From NCBI RefSeq assembly GCF_013112225.1, contig NZ_JABFHI010000002.1, forward strand, positions 62,001 through 126,000: 64,000 bases of DNA. Reading direction: 5' to 3'. Under the pieces are notes generated by a model. It saw only the letters and a list, made by a program, of their open reading frames with translations, searched no databases and had not been told where the DNA came from. The position numbers and the translations under genes are program-made. The stretch is from Vreelandella azerica. Its GTDB lineage: Bacteria; Pseudomonadota; Gammaproteobacteria; Pseudomonadales; Halomonadaceae. This document shows, in pieces, positions 1 to 9,877 of this stretch (position 1 is its first letter; every line of letters begins with the position of its first letter).

Positions 1-464
1 TGCAGATGACGGGCAACCCGCTTACCGGCTTCCAACAGTGACTCCGCTCCTTCAAAGGGCAGCTTAAAGTGGCTGGCGGATTTCCAGCCCTCGGGCAAAG
101 GCGCCAGACGTGGGTCATCGGCGACGATACCTTCGATTTCGCCAACGCTTAGATTGGCCACGGCCCCTACGCTGCGCTCGCACAGGGCAGAAAAGCTGTT
201 GACGGACGGCGGCTCGGCAAAAAAAGGGGCGAGTTCCTGGCGGTAGATATCCGCCGTTTGCCAGGCTCTTAACAGCGTCGAGCAGTGAATATCGCTATGT
301 AACCGCCACCCTGACGCGGCCAGCCAGTCGCCGAACGCACAGGCTTGCGTCTTGACCTCGGCGGCGCCTTTTGCCGTCAGTGGATAGGGTTGCAGTGCGC
401 TGGGAGTCTCCGCTCGTTGGGTATAATCACCGTGACGAATCAGCGCCAGCCGCTGCATACTCAT
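1..464 (-). CDS. Histidine phosphatase family protein (partial, runs off the window)
   Basis: Open on the minus strand from an ATG at 464 (alternative in-frame ATG at 458) to the window edge with no stop. The N-terminus reads MSMQRLALIRHGDY, with the RHG catalytic motif of the phosphoglycerate-mutase-like/SixA branch. A segment STLLRAWQTADIYR follows, where these enzymes carry their second conserved Arg. The ATG overlaps the restored stop of the HprK-like kinase gene (ATGA type), so it is the last visible gene of the minus-strand GAK operon. A phosphatase beside two kinases suggests it removes a phosphate placed by one of them, but that is inference. The C-terminal catalytic His is outside the window. 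Confidence 0.75.
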   Translation of the reverse strand, partial: MSMQRLALIRHGDYTQRAETPSALQPYPLTAKGAAEVKTQACAFGDWLAASGWRLHSDIHCSTLLRAWQTADIYRQELAPFFAEPPSVNSFSALCERSVGAVANLSVGEIEGIVADDPRLAPLPEGWKSASHFKLPFEGAESLLEAGKRVARHL

Positions 465-1568
465 GCCAACAGGCCTTCTGCTTTGAGCAGTTCAATGGCG
501 CGCTCAAATCCACAGCACCGGTCAGGCGTAACACCTTTACGCCGGCCAGTTGGCGGGCGTAAAGGTGACAGGAAGGCGCCTGCTCAGGGGAAAGTGGCCA
601 TCGCCACTCTGAAAAAACGGCCCGGGGCTTTTACGCAGGCCCTCCAGCGCCTCAGGCACTTGCTCAATATCTACGCGGCTTAGCCCGGTGGGCGCGGTGG
701 AATCAAGCGACCAATCCAGCAGTACCAGAGTGCTCAGCTTGCCTGACAGCGCGGTTTTATCATCACCGTACAGCGCTGGAATCAGCACGTCATATTTTTG
801 CTCAATGCCCCAGAGTTGCACAGTCGGCATCTGCCCATAGCGCTCGCGCTCAGCAGCGCTCAATAGCCCGGCAAGCCGCGCTGAACTGATCAAAGTGCCT
901 GGGTTCACCCGGGGATGCTTGGCCACCCCCAGCACCTCGGTGGCGCATCCTTCAGGCTGGGGCTTGAACAGAATACGATCATTGGACAGAAAGCGGGCGC
1001 TGGGGCTTTCCAGGGCTTTCAGCATCAGGGTCGATTTGCCACCGCCTGAGCTGGCGGCAATCGCCGTTGCCTGGCCATTGGCCGTAAAGGCGGAGGCGTG
1101 CCCCAGCAGATAACCGCAGCGCTGCTGCACATTGAGAAACTGGTTGTTGATAAAATTGACGACCTGGGAAAAATGCCGGGTCAGATCGCCTATGGCAAGG
1201 GGGGCGTCCAGGGTCTGGAGAAACACCATGCCGGTGCGGACTTTATGAATCCAGCGACCTTCAGGGGTATCCCGATACGCTTCTTTCAGGCCCAGCGGGC
1301 TGGGTTTATTGCGCTTTACCGGCGTCCAATCGCCACCTTGGATGTTGACCTTCTGGTCGACCAGAAACACCGCTTGCACCGGCTGGCTGTCACTCGAAGC
1401 ACTTGCGGTCAGACCTGCATAATAGCGTTTGAGCAACTCAAGAATGCGCGGATTATCGGCCCATATCTGCAAGGTCAGCCCCTGAAAAGGCAGCAACAGG
1501 CGAGCGGTGCAGTTGGCCTTGAGGCTAGCCAGAGGCAGGTGCTCAAGTGCGTCAAACGTGAGGGTCAT
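461..1568 (-). CDS. HprK-related kinase B, GAK system (frameshifted near its 3' end)
   Basis: P-loop protein related to HPr kinase/phosphorylase. The Walker A ASSGGGKS lies at about residues 172-179, in a context like HprK (GHASAFTANGQATAIAASS). As read, the frame stops at 537 after 343 aa. The adjacent frames continue with a plausible tail ending AIELLKAEGLLA and a stop at 461-463. Two missing bases, one C in the CCCC near 592 and one T in the TTT near 515, restore about 369 aa. The start ATG at 1568 overlaps the stop of the ATP-grasp gene. Family members sit in the same conserved neighbourhood in other proteobacteria; the phosphorylated target is unknown. Confidence is high for the family and moderate for the repaired C-terminus. 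Confidence 0.8.
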
Positions 1569-2476
1569 CAGGCAGGCTCCCGGTTATCCGTCTGCAGCTC
1601 AGCCAGCACATGATCACACACTGCTCCGGCAGCATCGAGGCCGCAGCCTTTGAGCGCGCCGCTGAACCCGCCAAAAGCAGAGACTTCAAACACCACAGGC
1701 CCGTCATCGGTCAAGGCAATATCCACGGTGGTGAAGCTCAGTTCAAAACAGGCCTGTGCCTGGCGGCCAAGCGCAATCAGCTCAGGGCTGGCATGATAGG
1801 CCTGGTACTTGCCCCCACTGTGAATGGTGGTATTCCAGGTATTGGCGCCGCTCACTCGGGCATAAGTACACATGTACTCCCCACCAATAAACACCATCCC
1901 CAGATCCTGGCCGCCCAGGTTGACAAATTTCTGCAGGTAAAAAAGCCCGTGCCTGTCTCTGAAAGCATCCAGTTTGCGTCGGTTGACCGCCTCATCGTTG
2001 GCCACATCCAACACCACCATACCCCGCGCCTTGGTGGAATAAAGTGGCTTGAGGATCGCCTTGCCGAACTCTCTGATCGCCTCCAGCGCTTCATCGGTGT
2101 TTTCAGTCACTCGGGTAGGCGGCAGGCTGACATTGCCCGAGGCCAGCGCCGCTGTGCCTTCAAGGCGGTTGATCAGACGGCTGATCTGCCCTGGGCGGCT
2201 GAAACAGCGCACGCCATCGGCTTCCAGGCTACTCAGCATGCGAATCCGGTCATCGGCGGCAGGTGAATAGGTCTCACTGACCTTTTTGATAATGACGCCA
2301 TCCAGTTCGTTCAGCAGAATATCGCCGTAACGTAACTTGCCCGTTTCAAGTTCCAGCACCACCTCAGCCATATCCACCACGCAGCGAAAGCCGGTACGCG
2401 CTTCCAGGTGGTCAGCCAGGACATCGGTCGACCACTTTCCAGGCGTTCCGATGACGGCAATCCGCTTATCAATCAT
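1568..2476 (-). CDS. ATP-grasp enzyme, GAK system
   Basis: About 302 aa, distantly like glutathione synthetase/RimK ATP-grasp ligases. Visible features are an N-terminal nucleotide-fold start (IAVIGTPGKWSTDVLADHLE), the central ATP-binding region AILKPLYSTKARGM and the C-terminal metal/ATP loop GPVVFEVSAFGG. I chose the ATG at 2476 over the in-frame one at 2491 because TGAGGA lies about 9 nt before it. It overlaps the upstream phosphotransferase gene by 8 bp and the downstream kinase by 4 bp, so all are probably co-translated. ATP-grasp ligases join a carboxylate to an amine or thiol through an acyl-phosphate. Substrate here is unknown. Confidence 0.85.
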   Translation of the reverse strand: MIDKRIAVIGTPGKWSTDVLADHLEARTGFRCVVDMAEVVLELETGKLRYGDILLNELDGVIIKKVSETYSPAADDRIRMLSSLEADGVRCFSRPGQISRLINRLEGTAALASGNVSLPPTRVTENTDEALEAIREFGKAILKPLYSTKARGMVVLDVANDEAVNRRKLDAFRDRHGLFYLQKFVNLGGQDLGMVFIGGEYMCTYARVSGANTWNTTIHSGGKYQAYHASPELIALGRQAQACFELSFTTVDIALTDDGPVVFEVSAFGGFSGALKGCGLDAAGAVCDHVLAELQTDNREPA

Positions 2477-4106
2477 GAAAAATATCCTCAAGGGGCAGCT
2501 TGTAGGTATCGAGAGCGTGCGGATTCACCAGGGTAATCGCTTCAAGTAGATAGCCCGCTCTGAGCGCCAGTGCGCTGGCAAACTGCCTGTCATAAATAAA
2601 GCGTGTGGAGGTGGCAAACGAACGACCCAGAGCAATTGCCAGACGCGCATCGAAGCTTGTGTCCTGGTTGCTTTTGGCAAACCGGCGAGCAAACTGATAA
2701 AGCTGGTGGATCAGACCCATCAGCTCAGCTCTGGGCGCGGTGTCCAGAATCGGCAGCCGATAGATCGATACCATCAGCACGGACAGATCCTGTACGTAAT
2801 CCGAGTAAGACGCACGGTGCAGGTCGATAAAATAGATGCGCTCCTTGAGATCGTCATAAATGATGTTATCGACGTTGAAATCGCCGTGAATCAGCACTGA
2901 AAAAGGCGCCCGCAGCTGCTTCTCCAGGGTACCGACATGGTCAATCAGCTGATCAAAGCTCGGGCGCGTCAGCCCGCAGATAGTTTGCCCTTCACTGAAC
3001 AGCCCCGGATGGGTATGGCGGCTTTCCGGCAGACGTTTACGCAACTGCTGCATGTAACCGGGTTGAGCCATTTCAGCGGTGCGGGAACTTTTCCAGATTT
3101 TTCGCAGGGTTTTCTGCAGTTTGTCGATCAGCTGACGGGCGGCGTCCCATTGATGGTTGAGCAGCAGCGATTCAAGCGTATGCCCGGGCAGGTGCTCGAT
3201 CACCATGGAACTCAGCTTATCGCCCTTTTCAACATGCTGGGAAAGCACCGTTGGCGCCACCTTGGGATACACCTGATTCCACTGATCTACCCCGGAAAGC
3301 TCTTCAATCACCTTCTTGCTCTGGCCTTCCTTGTAGACCGCCATGACTTCACCGGCGTCAGCATGCTCGGCCTTGAGGGTCGCAATCGTGCTGCCACTGC
3401 GGGTCAGCGCCAGGCGCTCAACGCTGAACCCGGCATCCTGATCCGCCATGGCGTGAGCCGCTTTCTTGAGTTGCTTGTAGTTCTGCAACCGCACCGCAGG
3501 GCCGAAGTTGGCCGCCAGCAGGGCATCGGCAAGCTCCGATAACAGCTGCACCATGCGCCGGATCTGAAAATCCAGCACGGCACAGGCGCCGGTGCTGGAA
3601 GTCTCTGGCAGGCGGGCCAACAGCTTGGGAATCCGGCGCCCAATCTTGAGGCCTTGACGGGTGTTGGCGTTATCCAGCTTGATGGTCACCAGCTTGAGCG
3701 ATTTACCAATCGAACGAATGACCTTGGCATAGCCCTTGAGATTGCTCTTGAGATCACCCTTGCGGTCGCCTTTCAGGTCTTTATTCGACAGCTTTTCCAG
3801 CGACCGGATATGCGTGACTTCCAGACAGGCGTGGCCCAGCTGGTCAAGCAGACTGGCCAGACGCTCCAGGGATTTGGATTGCTGAAAACCGGCGCCGTCA
3901 ACCTTGCGCCTTTGCACGTCAAGCGCCACCGCAAGCTCGACCTTCTCCAGCAAGGTGCTGCGGTAACCTTGACGGTCAATCAAGCGCTTTGCGACGGCCC
4001 CTTTGGGTTGGGTCACATAAACTTCAACTAACTCAAAGTGATTTTCAACTTCGAATCGAAGAAAATAGAAATGCTCCAGAATGGATGCGTTAATAACCTG
4101 CCTCAC
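2469..4106 (-). CDS. Helical N-terminal domain fused to aminoglycoside phosphotransferase-like kinase (GAK cassette)
   Basis: 545 aa from a GTG at 4106; no better start was found upstream, and a leaderless-looking ATG mini-frame precedes it. The first ~210 residues are helical and Lys/Leu-rich (SLERLASLLDQLGHACLEVTHIRS), reminiscent of a PhoU- or CHAD-type bundle, but I cannot assign the fold. The C-terminal half is an APH/choline-kinase-like domain: catalytic loop HGDFNVDN at about 407-414 and the metal segment IDLHRASYSDY at about 427. It is the first gene of the minus-strand operon and diverges from the CofD-like gene with 124 bp between. The phosphate acceptor is unknown; antibiotic resistance is unlikely given the context. 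Confidence 0.75.
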   Translation of the reverse strand: MRQVINASILEHFYFLRFEVENHFELVEVYVTQPKGAVAKRLIDRQGYRSTLLEKVELAVALDVQRRKVDGAGFQQSKSLERLASLLDQLGHACLEVTHIRSLEKLSNKDLKGDRKGDLKSNLKGYAKVIRSIGKSLKLVTIKLDNANTRQGLKIGRRIPKLLARLPETSSTGACAVLDFQIRRMVQLLSELADALLAANFGPAVRLQNYKQLKKAAHAMADQDAGFSVERLALTRSGSTIATLKAEHADAGEVMAVYKEGQSKKVIEELSGVDQWNQVYPKVAPTVLSQHVEKGDKLSSMVIEHLPGHTLESLLLNHQWDAARQLIDKLQKTLRKIWKSSRTAEMAQPGYMQQLRKRLPESRHTHPGLFSEGQTICGLTRPSFDQLIDHVGTLEKQLRAPFSVLIHGDFNVDNIIYDDLKERIYFIDLHRASYSDYVQDLSVLMVSIYRLPILDTAPRAELMGLIHQLYQFARRFAKSNQDTSFDARLAIALGRSFATSTRFIYDRQFASALALRAGYLLEAITLVNPHALDTYKLPLEDIFHD

Positions 4107-4230
4107 CGTACAAGTGCCATGGATGGGAGGATGATACTATAAGTAACCTTGTCATTCCTGTGTGTTACATTTTTCTTAAATTTCAGTCAATTGCATCAGC
4201 AAGCTGAATAAAACGCCGGATAGGAAGCTG

Positions 4231-5445
4231 ATGAAGAAACGTCGCCTGGGGCACTCCTGCCTTGATATACCCCGAGACCCCGCCAGGGGGCAGGCGTTGC
4301 GCCTGGCCAGGTACCGTAAAGCCCCCGAACTTGGGCCCAAGCTGCTTTTCTTCAGCGGTGGTACTGCTTTACGGCGCTTCTCCGAGGTACTGACCGACTA
4401 TACCCACAATTCCATTCACCTTGTTACCCCCTTTGATTCGGGCGGCAGCTCCGCTGAGCTGCGCCGCGCCTTTGCCATGCCCGCGGTAGGTGATCTGCGC
4501 GCGCGCCTATCATCACTGGCGGACGATTCAGTGACTGGCCATCCTGATGTGGCGGCACTTTTCTCCCATCGCTTGAACGGCTCGGCACTTGAGCAGAACC
4601 TGCAGGATCTGGTTAACGCCAAGCATCCCTTGCTCAAGGCGATTGCCGAACCCATGCGCTCACTGATTCAAAGCTATCTCGCCGCTTTTTATCACCAGAT
4701 GCCAGCGGATTTCGACCTGGCTGGCGCCAGCGTGGGCAATCTGATCCTGACCGGTGGCTACCTTATCCACAACCGCTCGCTGGACCCGATTGCCTTTCTG
4801 TTTGGCCAGCTGATCAAGACACGCGGGACGGTGCGCACCACCAGCGACGTTGACCTGCAGCTGGAAGTCGAGCTTGAAAATGGCCGCACGATTATCGGGC
4901 AGCATAATTTTACCGGCAAGGAAACCGCCAGCATCAATTCCCCGATCCGCGCCATCAAGCTCACCGGGGAAGCCGATGACATTGATACCCTGGATGCTTC
5001 CAGAGTCTGCAAGGAAACCCTGACGCTGATTGATTCCGCCGAGCTGCTGGTGTTTCCACCGGGTAGCTTTTACAGCAGTATTATCGCCAACCTGCTGCCC
5101 AAGGGCGTCACCAAAGCCTTACATAAGAACCCTTCACCCAGGGTCTATGTACCCAGCCTGGGCACCGACCTGGAGACACTCGGTATGACCCTGGCAGATC
5201 AGGTCCAGGTGCTTAACCAGCACCTGATAGGTAAGACAGCGGTTAAGGCCACACATGCAGGTCGATATGCCATCGACTTTGTGCTTTTCGATTCCCGGTT
5301 GCTCAGCGTTTCGGACAAGCAGGTAGCGCGCATCAGCGGCGAGATGGGCGTACAGTTGATTGACACCGACCTGGCTAACGATGCTCACGATACGCATCGC
5401 TATGACGATACCAAGCTCGCCCAGGCGCTGCTCGGGCTGACATAA
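4231..5445 (+). CDS. CofD-like protein, GAK system
   Basis: 404 aa, start ATG 4231 after AGGAAG. The N-terminal signature SGGTAL (42-47) followed by VTPFDSGGSSAELR (about 65-78) and GDLRARL matches the CofD/UPF0052 fold (2-phospho-L-lactate transferase and YvcK-type proteins), which binds nucleotide-sugar or F420 precursors. A GNLILTGGYL motif near residue 170 also fits this superfamily. It lies divergently beside the kinase/ATP-grasp operon, as expected for the GAK neighbourhood. No F420 genes are seen, so a cofactor role is not supported here. It ends at a perfect inverted repeat. Confidence 0.85.
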   Translation: MKKRRLGHSCLDIPRDPARGQALRLARYRKAPELGPKLLFFSGGTALRRFSEVLTDYTHNSIHLVTPFDSGGSSAELRRAFAMPAVGDLRARLSSLADDSVTGHPDVAALFSHRLNGSALEQNLQDLVNAKHPLLKAIAEPMRSLIQSYLAAFYHQMPADFDLAGASVGNLILTGGYLIHNRSLDPIAFLFGQLIKTRGTVRTTSDVDLQLEVELENGRTIIGQHNFTGKETASINSPIRAIKLTGEADDIDTLDASRVCKETLTLIDSAELLVFPPGSFYSSIIANLLPKGVTKALHKNPSPRVYVPSLGTDLETLGMTLADQVQVLNQHLIGKTAVKATHAGRYAIDFVLFDSRLLSVSDKQVARISGEMGVQLIDTDLANDAHDTHRYDDTKLAQALLGLT

Positions 5446-5469
5446 CGCTGCCCTGGCGGGCAGCGTTAT
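5442..5469. terminator. Perfect 12-bp inverted repeat between convergent genes
   Basis: ATAACGCTGCCC - TGGC - GGGCAGCGTTAT. The stem includes the stop codon of the CofD-like gene and faces the 3' end of putA. There is no strong T-run on either side, so it may work as a bidirectional transcription barrier rather than a classical intrinsic terminator. Confidence 0.55.
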
Positions 5470-5503
5470 CATCGGTTACCTGTACGGATGGCGACTGGCG
5501 GTT

Positions 5504-8500
5504 TTACTCTGCCGTCGCCAGCAGGCTGGCATTACCCCCGGCGGCGGTGGTATCGATGCATAGGTGGCGTTCTACCGCATAGCGCTCTGGCGAGATTACC
5601 TGGGTTTCCAGTGGCACAATCGCGCCCTCGCGCTCGGCAAGCGCTATGCGCAGTTCGCGGGTCCAGTCGCTGGAACCGGCAGCAGCCACCACATCAACCC
5701 CATTGACATCGGTCAGCGTCTGCGTGGTGATCACCCCATCCAGCCCGGCGATCGGGCGCCAGCCTCCCTGAGGGGTTTGACCGCCTGGACGGCACCGGGG
5801 GCAACCAGCACCACGGGAGAGCCTGCCCCCAACGCCTGCACCGCCTGGGCAACGGCAATATCCAGCGTCGGGCCAAGGCATAGCACCGGGCCTTTGGGGT
5901 ACATGGCCAGGCGGTTGCTTTCACCGGTGGGCCCAGGCAGCGTCTGCGGGGTCATATCCAGCGCCGCCGTTTCGGCCAACGCCTTACGAATAACACCGCT
6001 CTTGCCGGACAGCGCCTTGCGAAGCACTTCAACCCGGTCGCGGCGCGCCGCCCAGTTACGCGCATCCAGCCCTTCAAGGGCGGATTGCAGGCTTTGCAGC
6101 GCTACGCGTTCACCTTCAGGGGCAGCGTGTTCCTCCACCTTGGCAGTGCGCCGGAAGCGGGTAACATACAGCGGGCCGCCTGCCTTGGGGCCGGTGCCCG
6201 AAAGCCCTTCACCACCAAAGGGCTGGGAGCCAACAATGGCACCGATCTGGTTGCGGTTGACGTAGATATTACCCACATGAATGCGCTCGACGATTTGCTG
6301 TACACGGTCGTCGATGCGCGTATGCAGGCCAAAGGTCAGCCCGTAGCCTCTGTCGTTGATGGCATCCACGACCTTGTCGATATCCCGCGCCTTAAAGGTG
6401 GCCACATGCAGCACTGGCCCAAAGATTTCCCGCTCAAGGTCTTCAATCCCGCCGACTTCAACCACCGCCGGGGTCACAAAGGTGCCGACCTCTGGCGCAG
6501 GCAGGGTTTTCAGTACCTTGCCAGCCTTTTGCTTGGCGGCCACGTAATCACTGATTTCGGCCTGGGCGTCGGCATCGATGACCGGCGAGACATCCGTATC
6601 GGTGTTCCAGGGGTCGCCAATGGTCAGAGCATCCATGGCGCCATCCAGCATATTGAGCAGGCGCTCGCGGGCTTCTTCCTGAACGTAAAGCATACGCAGC
6701 GCCGAACAGCGCTGACCCGCCGACTGGAAAGAGGAGATCAGGATATCGCGCACTGCCTGTTCGGTCAGCGCGGTGGAATCCACGATCATGGCATTTAGCC
6801 CGCCGGTCTCGGCGATCAGTATCGCATCCGGCCCGGCATTTTCGGCCAGCGCCTTATGGATGATCTGGGCAACCGGCGTGGAACCGGTAAAGCACACCCC
6901 GGCAATCCGCGGGTCACTGGTCAGCGGCCCGCCCACGGTAGGGCCATCGCCGGGCAGCAGCTGCAGCGCCGCTTCCGGCAGGCCCGCTTCACGCATCAGT
7001 TCAACGGCCCGCGCGGCAATCAATGGGGTCTGCTCGGCGGGCTTGGCCAGCACCGCATTACCGGCTGCCAGGGCGGCGGCAATCTGGCCGGTAAAGATGG
7101 CCAGCGGAAAGTTCCAGGGGCTGATGCACACGAAAACCCCCGGGCATCGCCGGGCTCTTCGGCTTCCAGCCGCTCGCCTTCGTTGGCGTAATAGCGCAGG
7201 AAGTCCACTGCTTCACGCACTTCGGCAATACCGTCAAACATCATCTTGCCTGCTTCACGGGTGGTAATCACAGTCAGCTCGGCAATGTGTTCCTCGTAAA
7301 GATCGGCAATCCGGCGCAACACCTCGGCACGCTTGGCCGCCGGTTGTGCCGACCACTCTCGGAAACCTTCTTCGGCGGCGTCAAGGGCAGCGGCGACCTC
7401 TTCCGGCGTGGCTTCATACACCTGCCCGACCACGCGCGAGGTATCTGCCGGCGATAAGGCATCCCGGGCAGGCCCTTTGGGCGCCGGGCTGCCCGCCAGC
7501 ATGGGCGGCTGTCCAAGTGGTATCAGCAAAACGTTCACGGGCATCAAGCAGCGGCAGGATAGAGGCGGGTTCGTTGATCCGATAGCCGCGTGAATTCTTG
7601 CGATCCGGGGCAAACAGCTCGCCGGGCTGGCGGATCAAGGGGCTGGAAACCGCCTCACCCAGCTGCTGCATGCCTGCAATGGGGTCCCTGGAGACCTCGC
7701 TGGGTGAGATGGATTCGTCCACCACCTGGTTCACAAACGAGGAGTTGGCGCCGTTTTCCAGCAGGCGGCGCACCAGATAGGCCAGCAGATCACGGTGCGC
7801 CCCCACAGGGGCATAGATACGGCAGTGGGTGCCGTCTGTTTCCTTGACGATATGGTGCAGCGATTCGCCCATGCCGTGCAGGCGCTGGAATTCATAGCTG
7901 TCCTTGTCATCACCGGCCATGGCCACCACGGCCGCACAAGTATGCGCATTGTGGGTGGCAAACTGCGGATAGATGCGGTCGCGGCGGTCAAGCAGCATCT
8001 GGGCGCAGGCCATATAGCTGACATCGGTATTCACCTTGCGGGTAAACACCGGGAAGGTTTCAACGCCCATTTCCTGGGAGAGCTTGATTTCCGTATCCCA
8101 GTAGGCACCCTTGACCAGCCGCACCATGATCTTGCGGTTGTAGCGTTCGGCCAGGGCATGCAGGGTTTCGATCATCGGCGCGGCGCGGCGTCCGTAGGCC
8201 TGCACAACAACCCCGAAGCCGTCCCAGCCCTCCAGGCTATCATCGGCCATCAGCGCTTCAATGATATCCAGCGACAGATCCAGCCGATCCTGCTCTTCGG
8301 CATCAATATTGAAGCCGATATTGGCCTTGGCGGCCTGCCGTACCAGCTCTTTGGCACGCGGCAGTAGCTCGGCCATTACCGTCTCACGGTGAGTATATTC
8401 ATAACGTGGATGCAGGGCTGAGAGCTTGACCGAGATACCGGGGCTACCGCGCACATCGCCCTTGGCCTGTTTGGCGATGGCAGTGATCGCTTTGGCGTAG

Positions 8501-9159
8501 GCGTTGTGGTAGCGAACCGCATCATCGTCAGTGCGCGCCGCTTCGCCGAGCATGTCGTAAGAGTAGGTATAACCCTGCTTTTCCAGCTCACGGGCATTCT
8601 TCATGCCCTCTTCAATCGTCTGGCCCAGCACAAATTGGCGGCCCAGAATCTTCATCGACTGGCCTACCGCCGTGCGCACCACCGGCTCGCCCATCCGCCG
8701 CACCAGGCCACGCAGCGCCCGCGTCGGGCCCTTGGGGTCGTCATCCAGTACCTTACCGGTCAGCATCAACGCCCAGGTAGAGGCATTTACCATCGAGGAC
8801 GATGACTTGCCCAGATGCGCGCCCCAGTCAGATGGCTCAATCTTGTCATGAATCAGGTCATCAATGGTTTCTGCATCCGGCACCCGCAGCAGGGCTTCGG
8901 CCAGGCACATCAGGCCAACACCTTCAGAGGTTGAAAGCCCGTATTCGGCCAGAAAGGCCTCCATCATCGAGGGAGACCTTTCCTTACGCACCCGAGCGAC
9001 ATAGTTGGCACCAGCCTCCGCGACCTTTTTACGTCCGTCCTCTGAGAGTTTGATACGCTCGACAAGCTCGCCAAGCACCTTGGCTTCTGCAGCGGCGTAG
9101 TTGGCACGAATGCGTGCACGCTGCTTGCTGGCAGTGGCATCCGGGGTTAGCTCAGTCAT
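5504..9159 (-). CDS. putA: Bifunctional proline dehydrogenase / P5C dehydrogenase PutA (three apparent frameshifts)
   Basis: Oxidises proline to glutamate. Joined across frame breaks near 7500, 7135 and 5760 it gives about 1,218 aa. The N-terminal part has no ribbon-helix-helix DNA-binding module, so it should lack the E. coli PutA repressor function. It contains the PRODH barrel (RLVKGAYWDTEIK, RRLLENGANSSFV, FAD-site NSRGYRINEP). The ALDH part shows MCISPWNFPLAIFTGQ, the general-base Glu in AETGGLNAMIVDS and the catalytic Cys in SAGQRCSALR, then the C-terminal ALDH-superfamily tail. Start chosen at ATG 9159, six bases after AAGGAA; an upstream in-frame ATG at 9201 lacks a site. Each break sits in a short run of identical bases and both sides match the family without gap. 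Confidence 0.92.
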
Positions 9160-9377
9160 GGTTGGTTCCTTGTGGCTGCTCGAAAACCAAGAGGTAGGCA
9201 TTGGCTTGGCAGCTGTTGTGATTGTTAACTCATCATGCAGAAAAAGCCTGTTGAAAGCCTCAACGCTATTTTACCCGCTCCTGGTTTTATCTCATTCTGT
9301 CTTACTCAATCAGCGTGGCGTTTTTAGCCAATAGCGCCAGATTGGGCCTTTAATCAGTCAATATCAAAGGAGCCATC
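9160..9377. other. Divergent intergenic region putA / CIA30-like gene
   Basis: 218 bp between the divergent putA and CIA30-like genes; it must hold both promoters. I see no repeat or clear operator. The CIA30-like gene has CAAAGGAG about 8 bp before its ATG. Confidence 0.4.
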
Positions 9378-9877
9378 ATGGCACTCACATTTGAGACAGC
9401 GAACGAACAACAGCGCTGGTTCGCAGTAGATGACGGGGTAATGGGCGGCGTTTCCCGCAGTACGTTCAGCGTAAGCAAAAACTGCGGTTGGTTTCACGGC
9501 GAGGTGTCATTGGAAAACGGCGGGGGTTTGCTTCTGTTCGTCGCCAGCCGGGCGAATTTGAATCAAGCCTTACCCAGGCAACCGGGATACGCGTGACGGT
9601 AAGGGGCGATGGCCGCTCCTATCAGCTGCGCCTGAAAAGCCAACTGTTAAGTGACGCCTGCGCTTACCGGGTGATCATGACGCCTCAGGCCGAAAAGTGG
9701 GAAACGCTGTGTTTTACTTGGCAGGCCTTTGAAGCCATCAGGCGGGGCAGTCTGCTCAGCGACGCCCCGCCATTGGAGGCCGCCAGCATTACCCAACTCG
9801 GCTTTCTGATTGCTGATCGAGCCGCTGGCCCTTTCTGCCTGGGTGTCCAGCGGCTGGAACCGTCAGGTCATCTTTAA
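9378..9877 (+). CDS. CIA30 family protein (one apparent frameshift)
   Basis: About 166 aa when the frames 9378-9525 and 9525-9877 are joined; the break is in the GGGGG/TTT run near 9525. The opening FAVDDGVMGGVSRSTF is the typical start of the CIA30/NDUFAF1-like galactose-binding-fold family. The second part continues with VRGDGRSYQLRLKS and ends ITQLGFLIADRAAGPFCLGV, as in the family. In mitochondria this family assists complex I assembly; the bacterial role is unclear. Its stop overlaps the end of the convergent MFS gene by 4 bp. Confidence 0.75.

Noticed and set aside
2469..4106. Aminoglycoside resistance gene
   Set aside because: The APH-like domain is fused to a helical domain and embedded in the GAK operon; nothing suggests a resistance context.
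5504..9159. Separate overlapping genes for proline dehydrogenase and P5C dehydrogenase fragments
   Set aside because: The pieces join end to end as one PutA without loss of conserved residues, so single-base errors are simpler.
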